The position numbers and the translations under genes are program-made. Under the pieces are notes generated by a model. That model did no database searches. It saw only the letters and a program-made list of their open reading frames with translations, and had not been told where the DNA came from. DNA of 64,000 bases from Sphingobium sp. EM0848 (GTDB taxonomy: Bacteria > Pseudomonadota > Alphaproteobacteria > Sphingomonadales > Sphingomonadaceae), in NCBI RefSeq assembly GCF_013375555.1, contig NZ_JABXWB010000001.1, positions 1,364,001 to 1,428,000 on the forward strand, written 5' to 3'. Within the stretch, counting starts at the first letter, position 1. Each line of letters begins with the position of its first letter. Shown here piece by piece: positions 12,709 to 20,104 of this stretch.

Positions 12709-14031
12709 ATGGCCGACCACGCAGTCTCCGACGATCCGGGCGTCCAGGCCCAGCTAGACCGCCTCGCTACGCTATCGCCCGGCGCCGATATATTGGGACT
12801 GGACCGCATCACCCGGCTGCTTGACCGCATCGGCAACCCGCACCGCGCCCTCCCCCCGATCTTCCACGTCGCAGGCACCAATGGCAAGGGGTCGACCTGC
12901 GCCTTCCTGCGCGCGGCCCTCGAAGCGGACGGCAAGACCGTCCACGTCTTCACCTCGCCGCATCTGGTGCGCTTCAACGAACGCATCCGCATCAGCGGCA
13001 AGCTGATCACGGACGAAGCGCTCGCCCAATATCTTTCCCGCGTCCTCGACGTAGCGGAGGGGATCGGCGCCAGCTTCTTCGAAGTCACCACCGCCGCCGC
13101 CTTCCTCGCCTTCGCTGAACATCCCGCCGACGCCTGCATCATCGAAGTGGGCCTGGGCGGTCGCCTCGACGCCACCAATGTCATCGAAAAGCCCGTGATC
13201 TGCGGCATCGCCCAGCTCGGCCTCGACCATCAGAGCTTCCTTGGCACCACGCTCAAGGAAATCGCCGCCGAAAAGGCCGGCATCGCCAAGCCCGGCGCTC
13301 CGCTGGTGACGCAGCGCTATTCCGATTCGCTCTTTCCCGTGATGCTGGACGCCGCCGCCCGCAACCGGACCCAATGGTTCGCCATGGGCGAAAGCTGGGA
13401 CGCGGCCGCTTACCGGGACCGCCTCCATTATCGTGACGATCTCGGCCATCTCGACACGCCGCTGCCCCGCTTGCCCGGTGCGCATCAGGTCCAGAACGCC
13501 GCGCTGGCCTTCGCCATGTTGCGCCATCAGAACGTCATCCCGGTCGGCGAAGCGGCGTTGAAGGCCGCCCCGCTCTGGGCACATTGGCCCGCCCGTCTGC
13601 AAAGGCTCGACCGTGGACCGCTGCTGGAGCCCTTGCCGGAACGCACTGAGGCATGGCTCGACGGCGGCCATAATGCCGGAGCGGGCGAAGCGATCGCCGC
13701 CTTCTTCACCCCTGACCGGCTGGAAGGGCAAAAGCTCCAGCTCGTCATCGGTATGCTCTCCAACAAGGATCTGGACGCCTATCTCGTCCCCTTCGCCGGC
13801 CGCATTGCCCATATCCACGCCCTCCCGGTCCCTGGACATGACCATCATCCGCCCGAACGATTCGCCGCCATCGCGGATTTATGGGGCATATCCTGCACCG
13901 CGCATGACAATGCCGAGGGCGCCATCGCCGCCATTGCCGCACAGGCCCAGCCCGCGCCAAAGCTGCTGATTGCAGGCTCGCTTTACCTGGCAGGCGAAAT
14001 TTTGCGGCTGAACGGGCAATATCCCGACTGA
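12709..14031 (+). CDS. folC: Folylpolyglutamate/dihydrofolate synthase
   Basis: 440 residues, the normal length for bifunctional FolC. It adds L-glutamate to dihydropteroate and to folates using ATP. P-loop GTNGKGS at 56-62, then the TSPHLVRFNERI segment and the EVGLGGRLDATN metal/ATP motif; the Mur-ligase C-terminal domain has the DGGHNAGAG motif. Last gene of the trp-acc-fol run, 24 nt after accD. Confidence 0.95.
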   Translation: MADHAVSDDPGVQAQLDRLATLSPGADILGLDRITRLLDRIGNPHRALPPIFHVAGTNGKGSTCAFLRAALEADGKTVHVFTSPHLVRFNERIRISGKLITDEALAQYLSRVLDVAEGIGASFFEVTTAAAFLAFAEHPADACIIEVGLGGRLDATNVIEKPVICGIAQLGLDHQSFLGTTLKEIAAEKAGIAKPGAPLVTQRYSDSLFPVMLDAAARNRTQWFAMGESWDAAAYRDRLHYRDDLGHLDTPLPRLPGAHQVQNAALAFAMLRHQNVIPVGEAALKAAPLWAHWPARLQRLDRGPLLEPLPERTEAWLDGGHNAGAGEAIAAFFTPDRLEGQKLQLVIGMLSNKDLDAYLVPFAGRIAHIHALPVPGHDHHPPERFAAIADLWGISCTAHDNAEGAIAAIAAQAQPAPKLLIAGSLYLAGEILRLNGQYPD

Positions 14032-14037
14032 AATTAC

Positions 14038-14054
14038 TTGCGATTGACTCGCAA
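14038..14054. promoter_or_regulatory. TTGCGA-N5-TCGCAA palindrome (possible operator)
   Basis: A perfect 6-5-6 inverted repeat lies 46 nt ahead of the next start codon, just after the folC stop. The form resembles Fur-family (iron box) operators, but no regulator can be assigned from sequence alone. Confidence 0.45.
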
Positions 14055-14057
14055 TAG

Positions 14058-14094
14058 CGTACCTTCACCATCGAACGACAAGATAGAAGGTACG
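14058..14094 (+). promoter_or_regulatory. Hairpin sequestering the ribosome binding site
   Basis: CGTACCTTC at 14058-14066 and GAAGGTACG at 14086-14094 form a perfect 9-bp stem with a 19-nt loop. The right arm contains GAAGG, the only Shine-Dalgarno-like sequence ahead of the ATG at 14100, so folding would hide it. Confidence 0.4.
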
Positions 14095-14099
14095 AACGC

Positions 14100-14540
14100 A
14101 TGACCCATGGAGAGTCCCCCGCCCTCGATCAGCCCAGCCCGCTTCCCGGCGGCTATGGCAACCGGCTGTTCCTTTATGTGATGCGCCGCATGGCCACCGC
14201 CGGGGTCAACGATGCCCATGCCGCCAATGCGATGCTGGGCGCCTTTGGAAGAAGCTACCGCCGCCCACTGGTCCTGATGCGCGCGATGATGCTGGAACTG
14301 GCGCGCACGTCCAGCCGCAAGATCCTGATTGCTCCCTGTTGCTGCTCCCGCATGACGACGGACGAGGCGCTGATGATGCAGGCGGTGGGCGGCGCCCTGC
14401 GCAACCCGCGCACAGCCTATGACGATGTCGCGACCCTGCTCGGCAACGACCATGCGCTGGGCGCGCTCACCTGCCTGCAAGCGGTGGCACAGGCCCATAA
14501 TGATCTGGGCCGCCCGCTTGACCTTTATGCGGCAGGCTGA
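14100..14540 (+). CDS. Conserved hypothetical protein with CCC cysteine cluster
   Basis: 146 residues, helical and cytosolic, with no signal peptide or membrane segment. A striking IAPCCCSRMTTDE stretch puts three cysteines in a row near residue 80, followed by a second helix bundle with LMMQAVGGALRNP. This looks like a sphingomonad-restricted family (the DUF6628 type, from memory), with unknown function. The cysteine cluster and the palindrome upstream suggest metal or redox handling, but this is inference. Its 3' end overlaps the convergent AmpG-like gene by 16 bp. Confidence 0.75.
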   Translation: MTHGESPALDQPSPLPGGYGNRLFLYVMRRMATAGVNDAHAANAMLGAFGRSYRRPLVLMRAMMLELARTSSRKILIAPCCCSRMTTDEALMMQAVGGALRNPRTAYDDVATLLGNDHALGALTCLQAVAQAHNDLGRPLDLYAAG

Positions 14541-15847
14541 CCCGTGTCTCCCGCTGCGCTGCCGACGCTGGTTTCGACCAGACCGGCGCGCATCAGCAGC
14601 CAGAACAACAGGATTCCCGGCAGCGCCAACAGGGTCGTGAGCAGATAAAAGTCGACATAGCCGAAGCGTTCGATCAATGCCCCAGCCGTTGTCCCGGTCA
14701 GAAAGCGGCCCAATATGCTCGCCGCGGCGGAGATCATCGCATATTGGGCCGCAGTAAAGCGCAGATCGCACAGCGCGGAGAAATAGGCGACCACCGCGAC
14801 CCCACCGATCCCGCTCGCGAAATTCTCGAAACCGATGGCACCGGCCATGCCGAGATTGCTCTTCCCCACCGCCGCGAGCGCCGCGAAGCTGAAGTTGGAA
14901 ACGGCCATCAGGATCAGGCTGATCATGACCGACCGCTTCATCCCCAGTCGCGCATAGAGCACGCCGCCCACGAAAATTCCCGCCAGCAATGCCCAGAAAC
15001 CCACGCCGACATCGTAAAGCGCGATCTCGTCATTGCTGTAGCCCAGATCGTTGAACAGCAACCGGAATGTCAGATTGGCCAGCGTATCGCCAATCTTGTG
15101 AACGATGATGAACAGCAGGACGAGCAGCGCACCCCTGCGCCGGAAAAAGTCGACGAACGGACCCACAATCGCCTGCGCCAGATTGCCCATGCTCTTGCGA
15201 GTCGCGATTTCACGATGCCGTTCAGGCTCCCCCACGACCAGCGCCGCCAGCATTGCGGGCAGGGCGAAGAGCGAGCAGGCGAGATAGGCAATGGTCCAGT
15301 TCCAGTGCTGCGCGACCACCAGCCCCACGGCGCCGGCCGCCGCAGCGCCGATCCGCCAGCCATATTGCGACATGCCCGCGCCGATACCCAATTGTTCAGG
15401 CTTCAATATCTCGATGCGATAGCCGTCGATGATGATATCGAAGGTGGCGCCCGCTATGCCCAACAGGATCGCGGCTCGCACCGTCCCCATGATATCGGCC
15501 GCCGGATCCACGACCGCCAGATTGACCACGGCCGCCATCACCAGCAGCCCCGCCACCAGCATCCAGGACACGCGCTGCCCCATGCGATGCAACAGAGGCA
15601 GTTTCACCCCCTCTATCACCCATGCCCACAGCCATTTGAAATTATAGGCCAGCAAAACCAGACTGAAGGTGGTGACGCTTTTCTTGTCGATCCCGTCCTG
15701 CGCCAGTCGCGACGCCAGATTGGCCCCGATCATCGCAAAGGGAAAACCGGAGGATATCCCCAGGAAAAGCGCGGCCAGGGGCGCTTTCTCGACATAGGGT
15801 TTGACCGCATCCAGCCAGCTTCCGGTACCCTTGGCGATGTCGGTCAT
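14525..15847 (-). CDS. AmpG-like MFS permease
   Basis: 440 residues from the ATG at 15847 (MTDIAKGTG); the open frame to 15910 adds an implausible leader. About 12 hydrophobic segments. The LFLGISSGFPFAMIGANLASRL opening and the DIIIDGYRIEIL segment between helices 4 and 5 are typical of AmpG, which imports anhydromuropeptides for peptidoglycan recycling. No beta-lactamase regulator is nearby, so the role is recycling or a related solute. The 3' end overlaps the hypothetical gene on the other strand. Confidence 0.83.
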   Translation of the reverse strand: MTDIAKGTGSWLDAVKPYVEKAPLAALFLGISSGFPFAMIGANLASRLAQDGIDKKSVTTFSLVLLAYNFKWLWAWVIEGVKLPLLHRMGQRVSWMLVAGLLVMAAVVNLAVVDPAADIMGTVRAAILLGIAGATFDIIIDGYRIEILKPEQLGIGAGMSQYGWRIGAAAAGAVGLVVAQHWNWTIAYLACSLFALPAMLAALVVGEPERHREIATRKSMGNLAQAIVGPFVDFFRRRGALLVLLFIIVHKIGDTLANLTFRLLFNDLGYSNDEIALYDVGVGFWALLAGIFVGGVLYARLGMKRSVMISLILMAVSNFSFAALAAVGKSNLGMAGAIGFENFASGIGGVAVVAYFSALCDLRFTAAQYAMISAAASILGRFLTGTTAGALIERFGYVDFYLLTTLLALPGILLFWLLMRAGLVETSVGSAAGDTGQPAA

Positions 15848-15931
15848 AAATATGTGCGCCCCCGAATGAATTGATCGGTGCCACCATATGAACAAATGCC
15901 GCCGAGGCAAGCCGCGCCGCAGTGCTGAAAA

Positions 15932-16390
15932 TCAGGCAGCATCCTCAAACAGATGCAATCCCTCGGGAAATCGCGGCAACGGCTTCCCACGCAACAGAGC
16001 GTCCAGCACTTCGATCGCCGCCAGCAGGTCCCGAGGCGCATAGGGCTTCGTCAGACAGCCCAACGCCACTTCCCGCGCATCGACGGGGCAGGCGCCAGTC
16101 ACGAACAGCACCGATACGCCCTTGCCCGCAGCGAAGCGGGCCAGGTCGATCCCGGTCTTCCTGCCATGCAGCATCACGTCCGCAATGACCAGATCGACGC
16201 TCTCTTCCTCAATGACACTGACAGCATGGGCATATTCATCGACGGTCGCGGTCACGCGATAGCCGGCCATCTCCAGCACATGTTCATTGTCGAAGGCAAC
16301 CAGCGGCTCGTCCTCAACCACCAGCACGCTGCGAATGGCCTTGCGGCGCCCCCGCGCCCCGGCTTCCCCTTTTACCAGCCCGAAAAACAT
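15932..16390 (-). CDS. Single-domain response regulator
   Basis: 152 residues holding only a CheY-like receiver domain (about 21-130). Acidic pair E26/D27 in VLVVEDEPL, phospho-acceptor D71 in VIADVMLHG, Thr98 in FVTGA and Lys115-Pro116 in LTKPYAP are all present. No output domain. Such stand-alone receivers in sphingomonads act in phosphorelays with HWE or HisKA_2 kinases; no kinase lies nearby. It is divergent from the pseudouridine synthase gene. Confidence 0.88.
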   Translation of the reverse strand: MFFGLVKGEAGARGRRKAIRSVLVVEDEPLVAFDNEHVLEMAGYRVTATVDEYAHAVSVIEEESVDLVIADVMLHGRKTGIDLARFAAGKGVSVLFVTGACPVDAREVALGCLTKPYAPRDLLAAIEVLDALLRGKPLPRFPEGLHLFEDAA

Positions 16391-16551
16391 TTGCCGATCC
16401 GCCCCAATTGCGCCATTCAGCCGACCAATGTGCGATGCCCCAAGCGGGTCTCTTGTCGTCCCGGCACATTGGCGTCAGGACAGCATCATTAGTCAATTTT
16501 CTGGCGCTCCCGATATGGGAATGCCATCCCGTTTTGAAAAGGAACTTTTCC

Positions 16552-17478
16552 GTGGAACCGCCGAAAAAATCTGGACCGCCGCGCCGGTCAGGCCCCGGCG
16601 GTCCCAGGCGTCCGGCCGGCACCAAAACCGGCACTCCGGTCACGCCCGGTTCCCGCCCGGCACGCCCGCCGTTCAAAAAGGCGAAAACGGCCCCAGCGAA
16701 GCCCGCAAACCCACATCCTGCCCGGGCGGCGGCAGCTGCCGGTGGCAAGACTGAGCCTCAACGGATCGCGAAACTGCTCGCCCGCGCCGGCGTCGCCTCC
16801 CGCCGCGAGATCGAACGGATGATCGAGGAAGGCCGCATCACCCTGAACGGCGAAGCGATCACGACCCCCGCGACGCTGCTCTCGTCGCTCCACGGCATTG
16901 CGGTCGACGGCAATCCGGTCGCTCAGCCTGCGCCCACCCGCCTGTTCCTTTTCCACAAGCCATCGGGTTTCCTGACCACCGAGCGCGACCCGCGCGGCCG
17001 CCCGACCATCTACGACAAGCTGCCTGCGGATCTGCCTCGGGTCATGCCGATCGGCCGTCTCGACATGACGACCGAAGGGCTGCTGCTGCTGACCACCGAC
17101 GGCGAGTTCAAGCGGCAGATGGAACTGCCCTCCACTGGCGTGCCGCGCACCTACAGGGCACGGGCGTTCGGCGAGGTCAGCCAGAATCAGCTTGAGGACC
17201 TGTTCGAAGGCATAGAAATCGACGGTATCCGCTACGGCCAGATTGAGGCCAATCTGGAACGCCGTACCGGCCGGAACCAGTGGATTGAAATGACCCTGAC
17301 CGAAGGCAAAAACCGCGAAGTCCGCCGCGTCCTCGAACATCTGGGCCTTCAGGTGAATCGCCTGATCCGCACCAGCTACGGCCCCTTCCACCTTGGTGAA
17401 CTGGCCTCCGGCGCGGTTGAGGAGGTTCGCCAGCACGACCTCATCCTCTTCCGCAAGAGTCTGAAGGCGCCGAGATGA
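16552..17478 (+). CDS. 23S rRNA pseudouridine synthase, RluB/RsuA family
   Basis: 308 residues from a GTG at 16552 with AAGGAAC 7-8 nt upstream; the longer frame from 16408 has no family match at its N-terminus. A basic, Pro/Lys/Arg-rich disordered leader (about 1-65) precedes an S4 domain (RIAKLLARAGVASRREIERM) and the catalytic domain with Asp in PIGRLDMTTEGLLLLTTDG and GKNREVRR. It converts uridine to pseudouridine in rRNA, probably RluB type (position 2605), as judged by family. It overlaps rsmD by 4 nt. Confidence 0.9.
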   Translation: MEPPKKSGPPRRSGPGGPRRPAGTKTGTPVTPGSRPARPPFKKAKTAPAKPANPHPARAAAAAGGKTEPQRIAKLLARAGVASRREIERMIEEGRITLNGEAITTPATLLSSLHGIAVDGNPVAQPAPTRLFLFHKPSGFLTTERDPRGRPTIYDKLPADLPRVMPIGRLDMTTEGLLLLTTDGEFKRQMELPSTGVPRTYRARAFGEVSQNQLEDLFEGIEIDGIRYGQIEANLERRTGRNQWIEMTLTEGKNREVRRVLEHLGLQVNRLIRTSYGPFHLGELASGAVEEVRQHDLILFRKSLKAPR

Positions 17479-18014
17479 GGATCATCGCAGGCCAATGGCG
17501 GGGACGCCCGCTGTCCGCGCCCAAGGGTGATGCCACCCGTCCCACGGCGGACCGCACCCGCGAAACGCTGTTCTCCATGCTGCTGAGCCGCATCGGTTCC
17601 TTTGAAGGCTTGACGGTGGGCGATTTTTTCGCCGGTTCCGGGGCCCTCGGCTTCGAAGCCCTCTCGCGCGGTGCCGCAAGCTGCATTTTCGTGGAACAGG
17701 ATCGCGCCGCCCTCGACGTGATCCGGGCAAATGGCGATAAATTGGGCATCCGTCCGGACGTCCGCCAAAGCAGCGTCCTGTCCCTCGGCCCGGCGGGCAA
17801 AGCGCTGGACCTCATCTTCATGGACCCGCCCTATAATACGGGAGCGGGATCGGTGGCGCTCGACAAGCTGAGCCGTCTGGGCTGGACCGGACCCGCCACC
17901 TGGATCAGCATAGAAACCGACCGCCGCGAGGACGTGGAGGTCAAGGGCTTCGCCATTGAAGCCACTCGCGATGTCGGCAAAGCCCGTCTCACACTGTTAA
18001 GAGCAGAAGAGTGA
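17475..18014 (+). CDS. rsmD: 16S rRNA (guanine966-N2)-methyltransferase
   Basis: 179 residues, normal for RsmD. MRIIAGQWRGRPL opening, substrate loop RPTADRTRETLFSML, SAM motif DFFAGSGALGFEAL and catalytic MDPPY are visible. It methylates G966 of 16S rRNA. Translationally coupled to the preceding pseudouridine synthase (ATGA), giving a two-gene rRNA modification operon that ends at a hairpin. Confidence 0.95.
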   Translation: MRIIAGQWRGRPLSAPKGDATRPTADRTRETLFSMLLSRIGSFEGLTVGDFFAGSGALGFEALSRGAASCIFVEQDRAALDVIRANGDKLGIRPDVRQSSVLSLGPAGKALDLIFMDPPYNTGAGSVALDKLSRLGWTGPATWISIETDRREDVEVKGFAIEATRDVGKARLTLLRAEE

Positions 18015-18031
18015 CCATATGATTGGGAATC

Positions 18032-18064
18032 CCTGGCTCCCGCGCAGACAGGAGCCAGGTTTCG
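18032..18064. terminator. Hairpin terminator between rsmD and the globin gene
   Basis: A perfect 9-bp stem (18032-18040 with 18051-18059) and 10-nt loop, followed by TTTCGATTT on the plus strand. It separates convergent genes. Confidence 0.7.
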
Positions 18065-18073
18065 ATTTCCGGT

Positions 18074-18523
18074 TCAGGCCGCTTCGGCGTCCTCATAAGC
18101 CACCGCTTCCTTGGCGATCAGAATATTCGCCAGAAACCAATAGGCCTGCCCCCAGGCGTTGAGCACGGCATCGGTCGCCACCTCTGCCCCCAACACATCC
18201 CGAATAGCCGGCAACAGCGCCTCAGCCACCTTGGGGTAATGCTCGGCCTTTACGCCAGTTTCGACATGGCGCTGCACCATCCGCGCAACCGCGCCGTCAA
18301 GCGCCTGCAACTTGTCGATATTTTCAGCATAGCCCAGTATGGCCGCAGCCAGTCGCTTGGGCTGCTCGCCGCTTTCCTGCGCGGCCTGGTCGAACATGTC
18401 CCTGATCGATGCATCCTGAAACAGCCGTGCATACATGGCCGTCGTGATTTCCACCCCATGCTGACGCAGCGCGGGTGCGGTAGCCTTGACGATGGCGATG
18501 GTGTCGGCGGTCAACTGGGTCAT
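18074..18523 (-). CDS. Stand-alone globin (flavohaemoglobin-type haem domain)
   Basis: 149 residues from the ATG at 18523, with GGAAAGG upstream; the frame extends to 18877 antisense to the regulator and is not used. The sequence follows the haem domain of flavohaemoglobin Hmp: MTQLTADTIAIVKATAPAL, TyrB10 equivalent Y31 in MYARLF, and proximal His86 in QRHVETGVKAEHY. No FAD/NAD reductase domain follows, so it needs an external reductase for nitric oxide dioxygenation, or acts as an NO/O2 carrier. Divergent from an NsrR-like repressor with an operator between them, supporting a nitrosative-stress role. Confidence 0.9.
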   Translation of the reverse strand: MTQLTADTIAIVKATAPALRQHGVEITTAMYARLFQDASIRDMFDQAAQESGEQPKRLAAAILGYAENIDKLQALDGAVARMVQRHVETGVKAEHYPKVAEALLPAIRDVLGAEVATDAVLNAWGQAYWFLANILIAKEAVAYEDAEAA

Positions 18524-18552
18524 GAAATGCACCTTTCCTTGGAGACTCGATG

Positions 18553-18588
18553 AAGGTGTATTTAAATTGCATCTTTTAAGATGTAAAT
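18553..18588. promoter_or_regulatory. NsrR-type operator in the globin/nsrR intergenic region
   Basis: AAGGTGTATTT-A-AATTGCATCTT (18553-18575) is an 11-1-11 dyad matching the geometry and bases of NsrR sites. A further half-site, AAGATGTAAAT (18578-18588), abuts it. The dyad is 30 bp ahead of the globin start and about 60 bp ahead of the regulator start, so both could be repressed. Confidence 0.8.
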
Positions 18589-18634
18589 AGAATGAATGTT
18601 TGAATGCGCCGTTCGCGCTTTTAACGGTGACTCC

Positions 18635-19126
18635 ATGCAATTGACCCGCCACACCGACTATGCCCTGCGCGTCCTGATCCACCTTGTGGTGGCGCCCTCC
18701 GGCCGCGCCACGATATGGGAAATTGCCGACACTTACGGCCTGTCGCGCAACCATCTTATGAAGGTCGTCCATCATCTGGGTCAGGGAGGATTTCTCGATA
18801 CCCAGCGCGGACGCGGCGGCGGCTTCACCCTCGCCCGTCCGCCTGAAACGATCAGCATCGGAGAAGTGGTCCGCCATTGCGAACCCGATATGAACATGGC
18901 CGACTGCGGCTCCTGCGCGATCCGCCCCGCCTGCGGCCTGTCAGGCATATTAAAGGCGGCCACCGCCGCCTTCCTCGCCGTCCTCGATCAGCACAGCCTG
19001 GCCGATGCATCGCGCGACCGGGCCGGGTTGGCGGCGATCATCGCCGCCCTGCCCGGCCCGAACGCCTTACCTAATGATGCCTGCGCGCCGTCTTCTTCAT
19101 CGCCCGCGGCGCCTCACTCGGATTGA
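18635..19126 (+). CDS. nsrR: Rrf2-family NO-sensing repressor, NsrR-like
   Basis: 163 residues from the ATG at 18635. Winged helix MQLTRHTDYALRVLIHL with GLSRNHLMKVVHHL recognition helix, wing GGGFTLARP, then a cysteine cluster C91, C94 and C100 (CGSCAIRPAC) that would bind a 2Fe-2S or 4Fe-4S cluster. This spacing is close to NsrR. The divergent globin and the intervening NsrR-like dyad fit an NO-responsive repressor. The C-terminus is extended with Ser/Pro and overlaps the next convergent gene by 56 bp. Confidence 0.88.
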   Translation: MQLTRHTDYALRVLIHLVVAPSGRATIWEIADTYGLSRNHLMKVVHHLGQGGFLDTQRGRGGGFTLARPPETISIGEVVRHCEPDMNMADCGSCAIRPACGLSGILKAATAAFLAVLDQHSLADASRDRAGLAAIIAALPGPNALPNDACAPSSSSPAAPHSD

Positions 19127-19478
19127 TGCAACTGTCCTGTACGGTCTTGCTGCACAGCGGATAGTTTTTCGCCTCGATCGGCGGCGGCGTCATATTGCCG
19201 CCAACGGTCGCCGGATTGGCTGAACTGCCAACCGGCGCGGTCGGATCCCTGGGCACACCGGCCGGCGCCGGAGCCATCCCTGTATCAGGCGGCACGGCCC
19301 CTGTCGGCTGCCCCGCATTGGGGTCCGCCCCCACAGGCGACGTGGCCTGAACGGGCGGAGGCGACGCATTGGCGGCAGGCTGCTGTGCGGATGCGGGCAT
19401 ATCCTGCGCGACAGCGAATCCGGTGACGCCGGAACCAAAGGCCAGCATGGCCGCGCCCGCAAATAGGATCGATTTCAT
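19071..19478 (-). CDS. Small secreted Pro/Ala-rich protein
   Basis: 135 residues from the ATG at 19478, with AAAGGA 8-9 nt ahead. Signal peptide MKSILFAGAAMLAFGSG, cleavage near VAQDMPAS. The middle is Pro/Ala/Gly-rich and disordered. The C-terminus has two cysteines (PLCSKTVQDSCINP) and a basic tail (MKKTARRHH). No known domain. The 3' end overlaps the nsrR coding region by 56 bp on the opposite strand, which supports both reading frames being compact but makes the exact extent of one of them less certain. Confidence 0.6.
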   Translation of the reverse strand: MKSILFAGAAMLAFGSGVTGFAVAQDMPASAQQPAANASPPPVQATSPVGADPNAGQPTGAVPPDTGMAPAPAGVPRDPTAPVGSSANPATVGGNMTPPPIEAKNYPLCSKTVQDSCINPSEAPRAMKKTARRHH

Positions 19479-19611
19479 CGGGATCATCCTTTCATTCTTC
19501 TTCACCCCGTTCCGCCGCGTGGGCTGAAGAAAAAACCGGATTTGTGACGCCAGCGTTCCGGCCACGACGACGAACCGTGGCTCACTTGCCGCAAGATGAA
19601 CCCTTTCCCTG

Positions 19612-20007
19612 TCAAACCTCTGGATAGCGATCGAATTTCGGCAAATCGCAGGCCGCCTCCATCCAGGGAGCGGCTTCCGCATATTGCACATGAACGGCCG
19701 GCGGAAAGGCCGACTGATCATCCAGCGTCGCCGTCTGGATATCCACCATGCCCGGAAAGGCAACGGCATTGTGGTAGAACAACCCCGTTCCGCAGGTCCC
19801 GCAAAACTGCCTTATGGCATTTTCCGACGACCGGTAACTCACCGGCTCACCGCTCACAGTCACCATATTTTCGGGGAACAATGCCCAGCCGACCATGGGC
19901 GCGCCGGCGCTTTTCCGGCAATCGGAGCAATGGCAAAGCACGCTATAAGCCGGTTCGCCCCGCGCTTCATATTGGATCGCCCCGCATTGGCACCTTCCCG
20001 TAACCAC
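19612..20007 (-). CDS. GFA/CENP-V family zinc protein
   Basis: 131 residues. Zinc-binding cysteines are in GRCQCGAIQYE, LCHCSDCRKS and CGTCGTGLFYH. The family includes S-(hydroxymethyl)glutathione synthase-like proteins; the usual annotation is glutathione-dependent formaldehyde-activating-like, though the real activity is mostly untested. A lone gene ahead of uvrD on the opposite strand. Confidence 0.9.
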   Translation of the reverse strand: MVTGRCQCGAIQYEARGEPAYSVLCHCSDCRKSAGAPMVGWALFPENMVTVSGEPVSYRSSENAIRQFCGTCGTGLFYHNAVAFPGMVDIQTATLDDQSAFPPAVHVQYAEAAPWMEAACDLPKFDRYPEV

Positions 20008-20104
20008 GGCCTTTCTCCTTGCATGATTCTCCTTTTGTTCTCATAAACGACGGGCGGGCGCAAGAGCGCGCGCCCTTGCCGCCCTTCGTTCCGCACCCTA
20101 GTTG

